Shown: positions 1 to 8,002 of the stretch, piece after piece
Layout of the letters: every line of letters starts with the position of its first letter
Numbering within the stretch: the stretch's first letter is position 1
DNA from: Amphimedon queenslandica
Lineage: Eukaryota; Porifera; Demospongiae; Haplosclerida; Niphatidae
Length of the DNA stretch: 26,220 nt
Assembly: GCF_000090795.2 (NCBI RefSeq)
Contig: NW_003546271.1
Location: 154,103 to 180,322 of the forward strand
Direction: 5' to 3'
Program-made: the position numbers and the translations under genes
Notes under the pieces: model-generated
What the model was told of the DNA's origin: nothing
The model's database searches: none
What the model saw: only the letters and a program-made list of their open reading frames with translations

Positions 1-2
1 AA

Positions 3-452
3 CTGAAGGAATTGCTGTGTTCAGCCCCTGTACTGTATGCTTCTGACTATGAGAAGGAATTCATCCTCCAAACTGATTTATCTGTGAGAGGAGTTGGTGC
101 TGTGCTGAGTCAGGCTGATGATGAAGGTGAAGACCATCCTATTGGCTATTTTAGTAGAAAACTCCTACCACATGAGGAGAAGTATTCCACTATTGAGAAG
201 GAGTGCTTGACCATCAAACTCAGTATCCAAGCCTTTAGAGTATATCTACTGGGCCAGCCGTTAACAATACAGACTGATCACAGGGCATTGGAATGGTTGG
301 ACAGAGTAAAGGAGAATAATGCTAGACTCACTCGATGGAGCTAGCTCATGCAGCCATACCAGTATCAAACACAGTATCGCCCAGGAAGGATCAATGGTAA
401 TGCTGATGCGTTATCTCGAAGCTTTCATAATGCTACAAATGACAATTTGTAG
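3..452 (+). pseudogene. Ty3/Gypsy pol 3' end: RNase H domain, one internal stop
   Basis: Partial reading frame entering from the left edge. It encodes the end of a Ty3/Gypsy reverse transcriptase and its RNase H, which degrades the RNA strand of the RNA-DNA hybrid during reverse transcription. Family motifs seen in order are LKELLCSAPVL, FILQTDLS (first acidic residue), YSTIEKECL (catalytic Glu), TDHRALEWL (second Asp) and, at the end, YRPGRINGNADALSR (last Asp). A TAG at 342-344 interrupts the frame just after LTRWS, but the same frame then continues to the TAG at 450-452. Apart from that stop the domain is well kept, so this copy is fairly young. No integrase follows RNase H; the polypurine tract starts two bases after the stop. 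The upstream half of the element lies outside the window. Confidence 0.9.
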
Positions 453-454
453 CC

Positions 455-471
455 GGAAAAGGGGGAAGAGA
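455..471 (+). other. Polypurine tract of the Gypsy element
   Basis: A 17-base all-purine run (GGAAAAGGGGGAAGAGA) sits directly before the TG that opens the 3' LTR and just after the pol stop codon. This is where the plus-strand primer lies in LTR retrotransposons. Position and composition make the call; function is inferred. Confidence 0.8.
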
Positions 472-907
472 TGTGATAGATTAAAAACTATTGATTATTA
501 TTCTTTATTATATAGGTATGTGTTACTACTTATTGGTTGTATATGTGTATCATTATCATTTGAATTATTAGTTGTATGTGTATTATTGATTAATAGTGGT
601 GTATGTATTGTGTATTAATAATGTATTGTGATTTGACCTTAGACCAATTTGTGCAACTGTGGTTTAGTGAGGGATGACAGCTCGGGCTGGCTCAGGCTTG
701 CCCAGGTTGCCATCTAACTAGGAACACTCTATGTCATGTGGTTATCATGTGCGTCATATGTATAACTAGTTTTAACTTGTTTGTGTCACATGATTTTGAA
801 AATGATATAAAAGTGCCCGACCATTTCTGGTGAGTTGGTTGGTTTTATGACCTTAAAATATTCTTGTAGTTGGCTTGAGCCAGGGGGGCACATGTGGATC
901 TCTTACA
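472..907 (+). repeat. 3' LTR of the Gypsy element (about 436 bp)
   Basis: The LTR starts with TGTGATAGAT immediately after the polypurine tract. I place the end at ATCTCTTACA, because its reverse complement matches the start at 8 of 10 bases and it gives the usual TG...CA ends. A TATA-like GATATAAAAG lies at 804-813, as expected for the U3/R promoter. The body is AT-rich. The 5' LTR is outside the window, so the right boundary is a best estimate and the target-site duplication cannot be tested. Confidence 0.65.
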
Positions 908-1003
908 CGAGTGCACTACTTACCTCATCATGCTGTCATCAGGAAGGATAGGGAAACATCCAACGTGCGTATAGTATATGTGCGTAAGCTAGTGAGAATG
1001 GTC

Positions 1004-1771
1004 ATTTTCTTAATGCTTCTCTAAAAACGGGACCCGAATTTAATCATAAGATAATGGAAATCTTATTGAGGTTCTGTGTGCATAATGTAGCTTCAGCTAC
1101 TGATGTAGAAAAGGCATTTTTAATGATAACAATTGATAAAAGGGAAAGGGAATGTTTTATGATTTTTTTGGATAGATGATTTGTAGAAGGACCCTCCTTT
1201 TCTATAGTTTTAAGATTCACACTGTAGTTTTCAGTGTGACCTCTAGCCCCTTTTTTTTCAGGGCTACAATCAAATTTCATTTAGAAAGTCTCATTGAATC
1301 TCGTGGAAAACTAGTCAATAAGCTTCTTAGATCCTTTTATATACACAATTTTGTTACTGGAGCCAAAACAGAAGAATTTAATTTAGTCTGATGCTAAGGC
1401 TTTGATGAAGAAAGGTGGCTTTAAGTTATGTAAATTTTTTTGAATAGTGAGGTCTTACAAAGGAAAATTGATGTACTAGAAAAGATCCTAGCATATTTGA
1501 TAATGAGAAGACATATGCCCAAAGCATACTTCAGAACTGTCAGAAGAACTCTGACGGAGAATAGAAGATTTTGGGGGTTTTGTGGAATGTTCTTTTGGAT
1601 GATATTCTTTTGGATATTTGTAATATTTTTGACCAGGAATTTGAGTCAGAGCCATCGAAGAGGCACATTGTTAGCTTTGCTGGCTGGTTTTACAACCCAC
1701 TCGGGCTCACTGCACCTGTTATTAAATTTAAAGTCCTGTGTCAAGCACTTTGTCATGCAAAGGTACAGTGA
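1004..1771 (+). pseudogene. BEL/Pao reverse transcriptase remnant
   Basis: The frame from 1004 reads LNASLKTGPEF, then ILLRFCVHNVASATDVEKAFLM, the BEL/Pao RT region carrying the first catalytic Asp. After stops it resumes with VVFSVTSSPFFFRATIKFHLE and YIHNFVTGAKTEE (about 1338-1376). The catalytic YxDD box is changed to YIHN at 1338-1349, so both key aspartates are lost. The RT C-terminal part returns in another frame at 1571-1771, with EPSKRHIVSF and GWFYNPLGLTAPVIKFK, a signature of BEL/Pao elements. The enzyme is dead by both active-site loss and frame breaks. Confidence 0.85.
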
Positions 1772-1899
1772 CGTGAAACTCTTCCTGGTCAGTAGTTGGA
1801 GAGGTAGCAATTGCTTGTAAAGGAGTTTGGAAGTTGCCAGCCTATTAGAATTCCACGGGCTACACTCAGTCGTTAGATGATGTAGAGAGTTTTCAACTA

Positions 1900-2091
1900 G
1901 TGCGATTTTGTGATGCATCATCTGTAGCATATGGTGCAGTAGTGTATTTAAGAATGAGAATTCGTGAAATGGCTATCACCAGATTACTTGCTTTTAAGAC
2001 TAGAGTAGCACCAATACAGGCCCAGACTATGCCCCGGTTAGAATTATTGGGAGCTCTCTTTGTTTCTAGACTTATTGCAGCCCATAACTAG
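1900..2091 (+). pseudogene. BEL/Pao RNase H remnant
   Basis: A 63-codon fragment reads FCDASSVAYGAVVYLR, LLAFKTRVAPIQAQTMPRLELLGALF, then SRLIAA. This is the RNase-H-like segment of BEL/Pao polyproteins: the Asp in FCDAS and the Glu in RLELLGA are kept. It follows the RT remnant and precedes the integrase in the normal order. From 2091 to about 2700 the frames are broken, although short matches such as NPADLPSRG (about 2266-2292) continue the polyprotein. Confidence 0.8.
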
Positions 2092-2772
2092 TAGCCTGGG
2101 TATGAAATTGTCTCTTGAAGGCCAGTCTGATATACAGACACTCAGGTAGCTCTTTTCTGGATCAAAGGTATTGATAAAGACTAGAAACCCTTTGTCCATA
2201 ACCATGTCACTCAAATAAGAAGTCTAGTTCCAATTAGCTGCTGGAGACAATGCCCAGGCAATTACAACCCAGCAGATCTGCCATCCAGAGGTATATCACC
2301 TGCTGATTTAAGGGAATGTTCATTATCGTGGAATGGACCACCTTGGTACAGTTATAAAATAGAACATCATACCTTGATACCTCCAGACATTCCCTCAGAT
2401 TGTAAATCAGAGTTAAAATTACTACAACAAAATGATTGTGGCTTACTTATAATTGAATAATCAAATATTGCCACTATAATGAATATCAATAATTACAGAT
2501 ATTGGACTAACTAAATTATTGAAAGTTACATCATTTCTGATACCTTTTGTTTATAAACTATCAAAAAGAGTAGTTCATGGAAGTACTATGTCACATGCCT
2601 TGATTAAGGCTAAACAACTTTGGCTGTTAGAATTGACAAATGCGCTGTAAGTAAGAAAGGATTTCCAATCCATAAAGAAACAGCTGGATTTGTTCTGTGA
2701 TGATAAGGTATGTGGAGGTGTTGTGGAAGAATCAGTTATTCTGATTTCTCCTATGCCACCAAACAGCCAATA

Positions 2773-3550
2773 GTACAGCCTAGTGAGCACCCTTATGCCT
2801 CTACTATTAAAGCAGCTCTTGCTAGAATCTTTCATCTTGGAGTCAAGGGAACCTTGACTGAGCTGAGACCAAAGTATTGGGTAGTAAAGGCTAGATTGTC
2901 AGTAAGGACTATGATTTCTAGCTGCAATTTATGTCGAAGGTGTGGAGGTTTAGCTTATAAAGCTCCTCCTTCTCTGCCTCTCCCTTCATTCAGGGTAACA
3001 GAGCATTCTCCATTTAGTTATTCAGGGGTGGATAATGCCAGTGCCTTGTATGTGAAACCTGATTACCCTGCGCGAGCCCATTCTGAACAAGAAGTTTGGA
3101 TTTGCTTGTAAACAAGGGCTGTGTGCAATTGATGTAGTGTCTGATTTATCTACTGCTTCTTTTCTTAGATCTCTGAAGCTTTTATTTCTAGGAGAGGACT
3201 GACTCCATATGATATCTGATAACGGAAGAACATTTAAGGCAGCAGCTCAAGTATTACAGAAAATTGTGACTGATGATTCCGTCTCTGAGTACTTAACTAA
3301 AATAAAGATAGAATGGTCGTTTAGTATTGAGAAGACTCCGTGGTGGGGAAAGATATTTGAGAGAATGATTTGGCTAACTAAGAAGTGTCTCCGCAAAACT
3401 ATTGGTCGTGCTACATTTACATATGATGAACTACTTACAGCAGTGATAGATATACTTAATTCTTGCCCTCTCTCTTACATATCATCTTCATATTTAGAGG
3501 AACCACTGACTCCCTTTCATTATTTTATTAGTTGGACGACAATTATCTAA
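2773..3550 (+). pseudogene. BEL/Pao integrase remnant
   Basis: The zinc-binding region (about 2773-2960) reads HLGVKGTLTELRPKYWVVK and then CNLCRRC. The first His of the HHCC set is not evident. It is followed by KAPPSLPLPSFRV and the start of the catalytic core (SYSGVDNASALYVK). After a TAA at 3109-3111 the core continues in another frame: AIDVVSDLSTASFLRSLK, ISDNGRTFKAAAQ (second Asp) and WWGKIFERMI with the catalytic Glu, then KKCLRKTIGRATFTYDELL, all typical of BEL/Pao integrases. The frame ends at 3550. Confidence 0.85.
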
Positions 3551-3661
3551 TTTGCTGGAATAGTAGCATTACCGTCATGTTACGGAAGAATATGCTCCTG
3601 AAAGCTCATTGATTATTTTCAATAAAAGGTTATAACACTTATACTTAACTCTGGATAAATT

Positions 3662-3927
3662 TTGGTCAGATGGAAATTAGAGTACATACTTAACCGTCGT
3701 GAGAGATATAATAAGCAAAGACAAAGTATCCACTCCAGAGAAGTTAAGATTGATGATATTGTCATTATGAACGATGAGAATTCTTCAAGAGGATTCTGGA
3801 CAGTGGGGAGAATCAAAGAGTTAATAGTTGGTGGAGATAAGGAAATTTGAGGAGCAGTTATACAAATGTATGCTAAACTGTTTAAAAGGTGGGAGCTACT
3901 ACAGCTTTCTTCACAACTTAAGGCCAT
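3662..3927 (+). pseudogene. BEL/Pao C-terminal (DUF5641-like) domain remnant
   Basis: The frame encodes VRWKLEYILNRRERYN, then VKIDDIVIMNDENSSRGFW and VGRIKELIVGGDKEI, which is the domain that closes BEL/Pao polyproteins after integrase. A stop at 3848-3850 breaks it; the following bases still read RGAV, the usual continuation. The element probably ends shortly after this point, because the sequence from 3961 on belongs to a dispersed repeat. Confidence 0.75.
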
Positions 3928-3960
3928 GTGCCATCATTACTGTGTGCTGGTTGAGCATGG

Positions 3961-4103
3961 CTTGATTGAGATACTCCTCTATTGCAGCCACTTTTTACAT
4001 TGCTGCAGCATTGCAGATATACCGGTACTAAAGCTTCTCTGTGTAAAAAGGCAAAACATTCTCTGTCTCAAAACATTCATTAAGTTTTAATAAATCTAGT
4101 ACA
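3961..4103 (+). repeat. Dispersed repeat R1, copy 1
   Basis: This stretch aligns by eye, in the same orientation, with 25239-25405. Shared blocks are TTGATTGAG/TTAATTGAG, CATTGCAGCCAC, TTTACAT..GCAGC, GCAAAACATT, AAAACATTCA and TTTAATAAAT.TAGTACA. Overall similarity looks about two thirds with small gaps. The repeat has no coding potential. It could be a degenerate solo LTR or the end of a non-autonomous DNA element. It abuts the BEL/Pao remnant, so an LTR origin is possible for this copy. Confidence 0.6.
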
Positions 4104-4132
4104 AATTAAGAGTAATTAAATAGTATAAGTTT

Positions 4133-4250
4133 TGAAAATCCTACTGAAGACGCAAATTCTACTCTACATTGCGAAGTGATCTGTAATTCTTACATAATAA
4201 CATTAAAAGTACAATGTAGAGTAGAATTTGCGTCAAGAGTAGGATTTTCA
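4133..4250. mobile_element. Foldback MITE-like element, 39-bp inverted arms
   Basis: Left arm 4133-4171 and right arm 4212-4250 are inverted copies matching at 36 of 39 positions; the only differences are three adjacent bases (GAA against CTT). A 40-bp AT-rich loop separates them. The outer ends are TGAAAATCC and its complement, flanked on both sides by TTT. The 118-bp total, near-perfect arms and AT-rich spacer fit a miniature inverted-repeat element. An RNA from it would fold into a long hairpin. No second copy is present in the window. Confidence 0.75.
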
Positions 4251-4827
4251 TTTTGTATTGTCATTGGTCATTCGGAATCCTACTTCATCTTGTTTTTTTT
4301 TTTAATAAATTTTTAATGTTTTGTTAGTGCACCATAAGTTATTGCAAATGACCCATCAGATTGCCACATTGGAGGTAAGAAAAATCACTTATACTACCTC
4401 GTGGACATCCAATAACAACTGATAAAACTCCAAGAACCGGTTTTTCCTTATTATTTAACTCAAAGCATAGTAGCTATGTGTCTTGTGGTACTTCTTGCTA
4501 GAGTAAGCAAACTTTTCACATAGGAAAAAGCTAGACAACAATAGAGACCAATGTAGAATCTATGTTCTGTTTAGCCATGTGCTTGTTTCGAAAGAGGTGT
4601 TTTGGGCTTGTTTGTACTACTTACACACATGGAGTGCGTGTGAAAAAAATACGGCTGCTTGTTTTCATTAGAAGAGTCAGGAAACAGTAAAAAGTATCCC
4701 TTTGGTCTTATAAACCTTTGCTAGTGATGAAAAGTGTCTTTAGCTATAGATAATGGCATAGTAGAATTCAGTTCTTAATCTTGGTTGCCACAGGTTTATT
4801 TTACCGAGGCACAGCATCCCTTGGTAG
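4251..4827. other. Non-coding stretch
   Basis: AT-rich sequence without a credible reading frame. It contains a T run near 4291-4301 and nothing else that I recognise. Confidence 0.6.
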
Positions 4828-5308
4828 AATAAATTGCGTATCAACCAAGACGGAGGTGTTTAACCTATAGTTAATATTATTATTACTATCATTATCATTA
4901 TTATCAAATGGTTAGTCTATATGTCACTAGAAAAAGTAGTAGTAACTCAATTGAGATACGCTCCTTCATCAGAGGCCATTCCATGTCAAAATATATGGCA
5001 GCCCTTCATTGGAGAAATTTTGATTCTGCAAATGGAGCAAACCCACATAGTGGACTACAATGCAGCATAATAAATCCCATATCAACCGAGACCGAGGTGT
5101 TTAACTTATAGTTAATATTATTACTATCACTATCATTATTATCGAATGGCTAGTCTATATGTGACTGAAAGTAGTAGTAGTAACTCGATTGAGATACCTT
5201 CCTTCATCAGAGGCCATTCTGTGCATCAAAATGTATGGCAGCCCTTCAGTGTAGAAGTTTTGATTCTGCAAATGGAGCAAACCAACGTAGTGGACTGCAA
5301 TGCGGTTG
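4828..5308 (+). repeat. Tandem duplication, two units of about 240 bp
   Basis: Unit 1 (4828-5067) and unit 2 (5069-5308) align along their length with an offset of 240-241. Both hold TATCAACC.AGAC.GAGGTG, an ATTATTACTATCATTATCATTATTATC simple-repeat tract, TAGTCTATATGT, GAGATAC, CTTCATCAGAGGCCATTC, TATGGCAGCCCTTCA, TTTTGATTCTGCAAATGGAGCAAAC and TAGTGGACT.CAATGC. The duplicated block carries the beginning of the HIRAN-like coding remnant, so the duplication is of a partial gene. Unit 2 continues into the rest of the domain; unit 1 does not. Confidence 0.85.
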
Positions 5309-5523
5309 CTATGATGAAGGACTCTCATGTTGTTGGTCATGTTTGTGCTAATTTGTCTGTCCTTTTTTTCTATATTTCTGGCAAGAGATGGTAACAATGC
5401 CGTCATTGAAGTCACTGGCAACACAGTAGCTGTATATGGACTGGAAATTCCTTGCAAGTATCGCTTTTATGCATACTTGCGCTGGTTGAGAGACATCATG
5501 ACCTCATTTAAAACTCTAATTTA
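5146..5523 (+). pseudogene. HIRAN-like domain remnant, frameshifted
   Basis: Frame 5146-5394 reads SFIRGHSVHQNVWQPF, then LILQMEQTNVVDCNAVAMM and SHVVGHVCANLS. The pattern E..N..D.nAVa followed by a hydrophobic V-G-H/Y-v is the core of HIRAN domains, a small beta domain often joined to DNA-processing enzymes. Near 5350 the sense shifts to another frame (5327-5524), which continues with FLARDGNNAVIEVTGN and VYGLEIPCKYRFY. The combined order resembles stand-alone HIRAN-like proteins I recall from sponges and cnidarians. An upstream duplicate of the first half lies in unit 1 (about 4908-5060), broken after the AVA position. The domain name is a judgement from the motif; a profile search would settle it. 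Confidence 0.5.
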
Positions 5524-5552
5524 GTCAATACATTACAATAATTTTTAACTAC

Positions 5553-5713
5553 CTGGGTATGTAGCCCCCAGGTCGTTCCTAAGATTGTTTTAACCGTCGC
5601 GCTATCTATATATATCTATATTTATTTATTTATTTGCATGTCCACACTTACATTTCTTCTATACACATTGTATTGCAGAAGTAACAATTTTAATGGGCCA
5701 TAGCAACCACCCG
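5553..5713 (+). repeat. Dispersed repeat R2, copy A
   Basis: It matches 12988-13130 in the same orientation. Both start with a hairpin (here CTGGGTATGTAGCCCCCAG, partly decayed), then AGGTCGT.CCT, CCGTCGCGCTATCTATATAT, a TTTATTTATTTG tract, TGTCCACAC.TAC, TTTCTTCTATACACATTGTATTG, and end with AGCAACCACCCG. Copy A has an expanded ATTT tract. No coding potential. Confidence 0.8.
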
Positions 5714-6159
5714 ATGGCGAATTTGAACAGTCATGACAGCATTTTGGGATTCAGGAGCAGCAAATAACACATTAGAGTTGACTTCAGTCACATTTAAAGG
5801 AGCTATTAAACAACTAAAGAAAGCTGTGAAACACAAGAGGTAAAATAACTAACTTCCTTTCTCACCATTGTAACTTTATCATACAAACATTTACATCATA
5901 AAGTAGAGCTAGGTTTTATTCTTCAATGTCTGAGTCCAATGTAACTTTTATTCAGTATACTCACTGAAATATATAATATGAAATCAGTGAATGCAGCTGT
6001 TGTCATTAATAATTTAGGAGCCAATTATCCAATAATAATTAATGTGTCAAGAATTCATTAATTAATAGGTTTACATTTAATAATAATTAAAATACTGACC
6101 AATCAAAACAAGCCACGCCTTAATTGAAAATCCATAACTAAGCAACAAAGAATTGTAAG
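5714..6159. other. Non-coding stretch, AT-rich
   Basis: No credible gene. It contains AATAATAATT-type low-complexity blocks around 6004-6095 and a GCCACGCCT motif at 6112-6120. It may include the 5' non-coding end of the Helitron, but no TC...terminus can be fixed. Confidence 0.5.
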
Positions 6160-6426
6160 ATGCAGTTACAATGCTTTTGGAAGAAGGAAACTTCTGTACA
6201 AAGAGTAACAAAGAAGAGAGTATTACACCAGTGGATGCTGGAGTCCACTAAACAACAAAATGCACACACTACAACAGTATCGCTATGCAAAAAAAGGCGA
6301 GTGACTGATTCTGGGGCCTTAAGCACCATGTACCATTACAAGATGTTTGCAATACTAATAAAAAGAGACGTACCGAGTATTATAAAGAAAAGAAAAGGCA
6401 ATAGAGATAAAAAAAATCCATGGTAG
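6160..6426 (+). CDS. Unrecognised short ORF before the Helitron, possibly its N-terminus
   Basis: An 88-codon ORF rich in Lys and Arg (for example KKRRVTDSG and IIKKRKGNRDKK). I recognise no family. In a neighbouring frame, 6330-6400 reads NTNKKRRTEYYKEKKRQ and then, after stops, MLRQMREFARMKRSIENE (about 6438-6491), which looks more like the basic N-terminus of Helitron polyproteins. I therefore think part of this ORF is a frame shadow of the decayed Helitron start. Low confidence that it is a gene in its own right. Confidence 0.25.
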   Translation: MQLQCFWKKETSVQRVTKKRVLHQWMLESTKQQNAHTTTVSLCKKRRVTDSGALSTMYHYKMFAILIKRDVPSIIKKRKGNRDKKNPW

Positions 6427-6531
6427 AAAAAGGAAGAATGTTGAGACAGATGAGGGAATTTGCAAGAATGAAGAGATCCATAGAAAATGAATCCCCATCT
6501 CAAAGAGAATCTCGCTTAATAATAAAGATTA

Positions 6532-7014
6532 CGATCTCAGCAAAGATGTGCCAATGAGTCAGAAGCTCAAAAAGAAGCACACCTTGATGACCAGAGGCAT
6601 GGATCCCAGCAACGATGTGCCATTGAGTCTGAAACTCAGAGAGAAGTACGTCGTGATGACCAGAGGCAGAGATCTCAGCAAAGATGTGCCAATGAGTTTG
6701 AAACTCAATAAGAAGTGTGTCATGATGACCTGATTTAGAGATCTCAGCAGCAATGTCCCAATATGTCTGAAGCTCAAGGAGAAGCACTTGTTGATGACCA
6801 GAGGCTGAGATCTCAGCAACAATGTGCCAATGAGTTAGAAGCTCAGAGAGAGGTACGTCTCAGTGACGTAAATTGAAGATCACAACAAAGGCAGACAAAT
6901 GAATCTAAGTTAGAACGAGAAGTACGTCTTTTAGATCTTCGTCAAAGAGATCGTGAAAGGAGAGACTCAGAAACTGAAGAGCAAAGAGCTCAAAGAAATG
7001 AAAGAATGATACAG
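6532..7014 (+). repeat. 69-bp (23-residue) coding tandem repeat, six copies plus a degenerate seventh
   Basis: Units start at 6532, 6601, 6670, 6739, 6808, 6877 and 6946, exactly 69 bp apart, so the reading frame is kept. Each encodes a 23-residue charged repeat of the form RSQQRCANE.EaQrEv..DDQR, rich in Gln, Arg and Glu and probably helical. Stops appear in copies 3 (two stops) and 5. The unit grades into the plain basic sequence RDRERRDSETEEQRAQRNER just before the zinc region. Helitron N-termini often carry Arg/Glu-rich repeats of this kind; their role is unknown. Confidence 0.85.
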
Positions 7015-7015
7015 T

Positions 7016-7600
7016 ATGCCAAACAACTATCAGCTAACCAGACATGCCCAGCTCCCTCTCCTGAAAGCATACGTCTGCACCAACTGTCACAAAAAGACCG
7101 AAAAATTTCAAAAAGGAATACGACTATCTCTGACCAGCAAATGCTGTGCATGTGAGCGTCTGTGCTACCCAAAAGGTGTATCATTGGCTGATGTGAGTAA
7201 AGTACATGATGTATTGCAACAGCATTATCATGCATGTATTAATTATACACAATTATCAGCCTTATGGCCTAATAAAGTAGTAAATGGTAGTGTGCATGTT
7301 TGTGGTAGATGTATGGCTTTTATAAAGAAAGGGAAAATACCTCTATTTGCTACAATATAAAATAGACATACAGATGAAATCCCACCAGAACTGTTCCGTT
7401 TGATCACAATGAAACAGAGAGTAATTTCAAGAGTGCAGCAAGCCTTTGTGAAGCTAATAGTGTTGCCATTGGGTCAATGAGCTTTGGCTGCCAGACCATT
7501 AATTTTCCTGCAAATGTGTCTGAAGTATTTAATTCTTTTTCTAGGCCACTAAATAGTGACGGAGTTGTGTTAGTTAAGCCACCACAGGGCACAAATGCTA
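7016..7600 (+). pseudogene. Helitron DUF6570-like zinc region
   Basis: The segment reads YVCTNCHKK, then CCACERLCYPKGV, VHVCGRCMAFIKKGKIP and, further on, FGCQTINFPANVSEVF. Paired cysteines (C..C, C..C, C..C) followed by the KGKIP stretch are typical of the region ahead of the Rep domain in many animal Helitrons. The frame is broken by a TAA at 7358-7360, while the sense continues (HTDEIPPELFRL, RVQQAFVKLIVLPLG), and again near 7475 where it shifts into the next frame. Likely a DNA-binding or structural part of the transposase; this role is inferred. Confidence 0.7.
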
Positions 7601-7995
7601 CAGTCTCTGTTCCACCTGGTGATCAAACAGCCAGTACTAGTAGTAGGCCTGAGAGTGATAGAGCTAGTACCAGTACAAACAGTGCTTGTGCTAACACTAC
7701 ACAATCAAGAACATCTACTAGTACTAGAACCCTATTTGTGGTGAGGAAGCCATTGGTTGTTGATGCTCTTCGGTGGCTAAAAGATAATAATACTTTATAT
7801 AGTGATGTGAATATTGATGAATCTGTTATCAATGATTGTTATGACAGTAATAATGAACCTGAGAATAGTACTAGCATTGATCCTCCCCAATTCAAATGTT
7901 CAGTAGTCAGAACGGATCATACACTTCCAAATTTAGAAACCATTGACTTCATTCCAAATGGGTCATATAATAATCAAGTGCATCAGCTTCCTTGA
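7477..7995 (+). pseudogene. Helitron linker segment, Ser/Thr-rich
   Basis: A 172-codon frame. It begins with the end of the zinc region (FGCQTINFPANV and SRPLNSDGVVLVKPPQG), passes through a low-complexity Ser/Thr stretch (about 7620-7725), then resumes conserved sequence with FVVRKPLVVDALRWLKDNN and LYSDVNIDE. The last motif is common just before the Helitron Rep domain. The frame ends with a TGA at 7993-7995, after which the same frame continues with VSGQPINFYEDNSAEEMAF, so the stop is a point mutation inside the polyprotein. Confidence 0.75.
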
Positions 7996-8002
7996 GTAAG
8001 TG

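Larger units (their letters stand above)
1004..3927 (+). mobile_element. Decayed BEL/Pao LTR retrotransposon, pol region
   Basis: Fragments in several forward frames follow the BEL/Pao pol order over about 2.9 kb: reverse transcriptase (1004-1771), RNase H (1900-2091), integrase zinc-binding region (2773-3105), integrase core (3120-3550) and the BEL-type C-terminal domain resembling DUF5641 (3662-3927). Stops and frameshifts occur throughout, so nothing intact can be made. No gag, protease or clear LTR was recognised: the Gypsy LTR lies to the left and a dispersed repeat to the right. It is older than the Gypsy copy beside it, judging by the number of breaks. Confidence 0.85.

Noticed and set aside
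4871..5145. CRISPR-like spacing of the repeated blocks
   Set aside because: Only two units of 240 bp with simple-repeat content in eukaryotic DNA; this is a tandem duplication.
6500..6822. Minus-strand frames across the 69-bp array with repeated peptides
   Set aside because: The periodic peptides are shadows of the plus-strand Helitron repeat.
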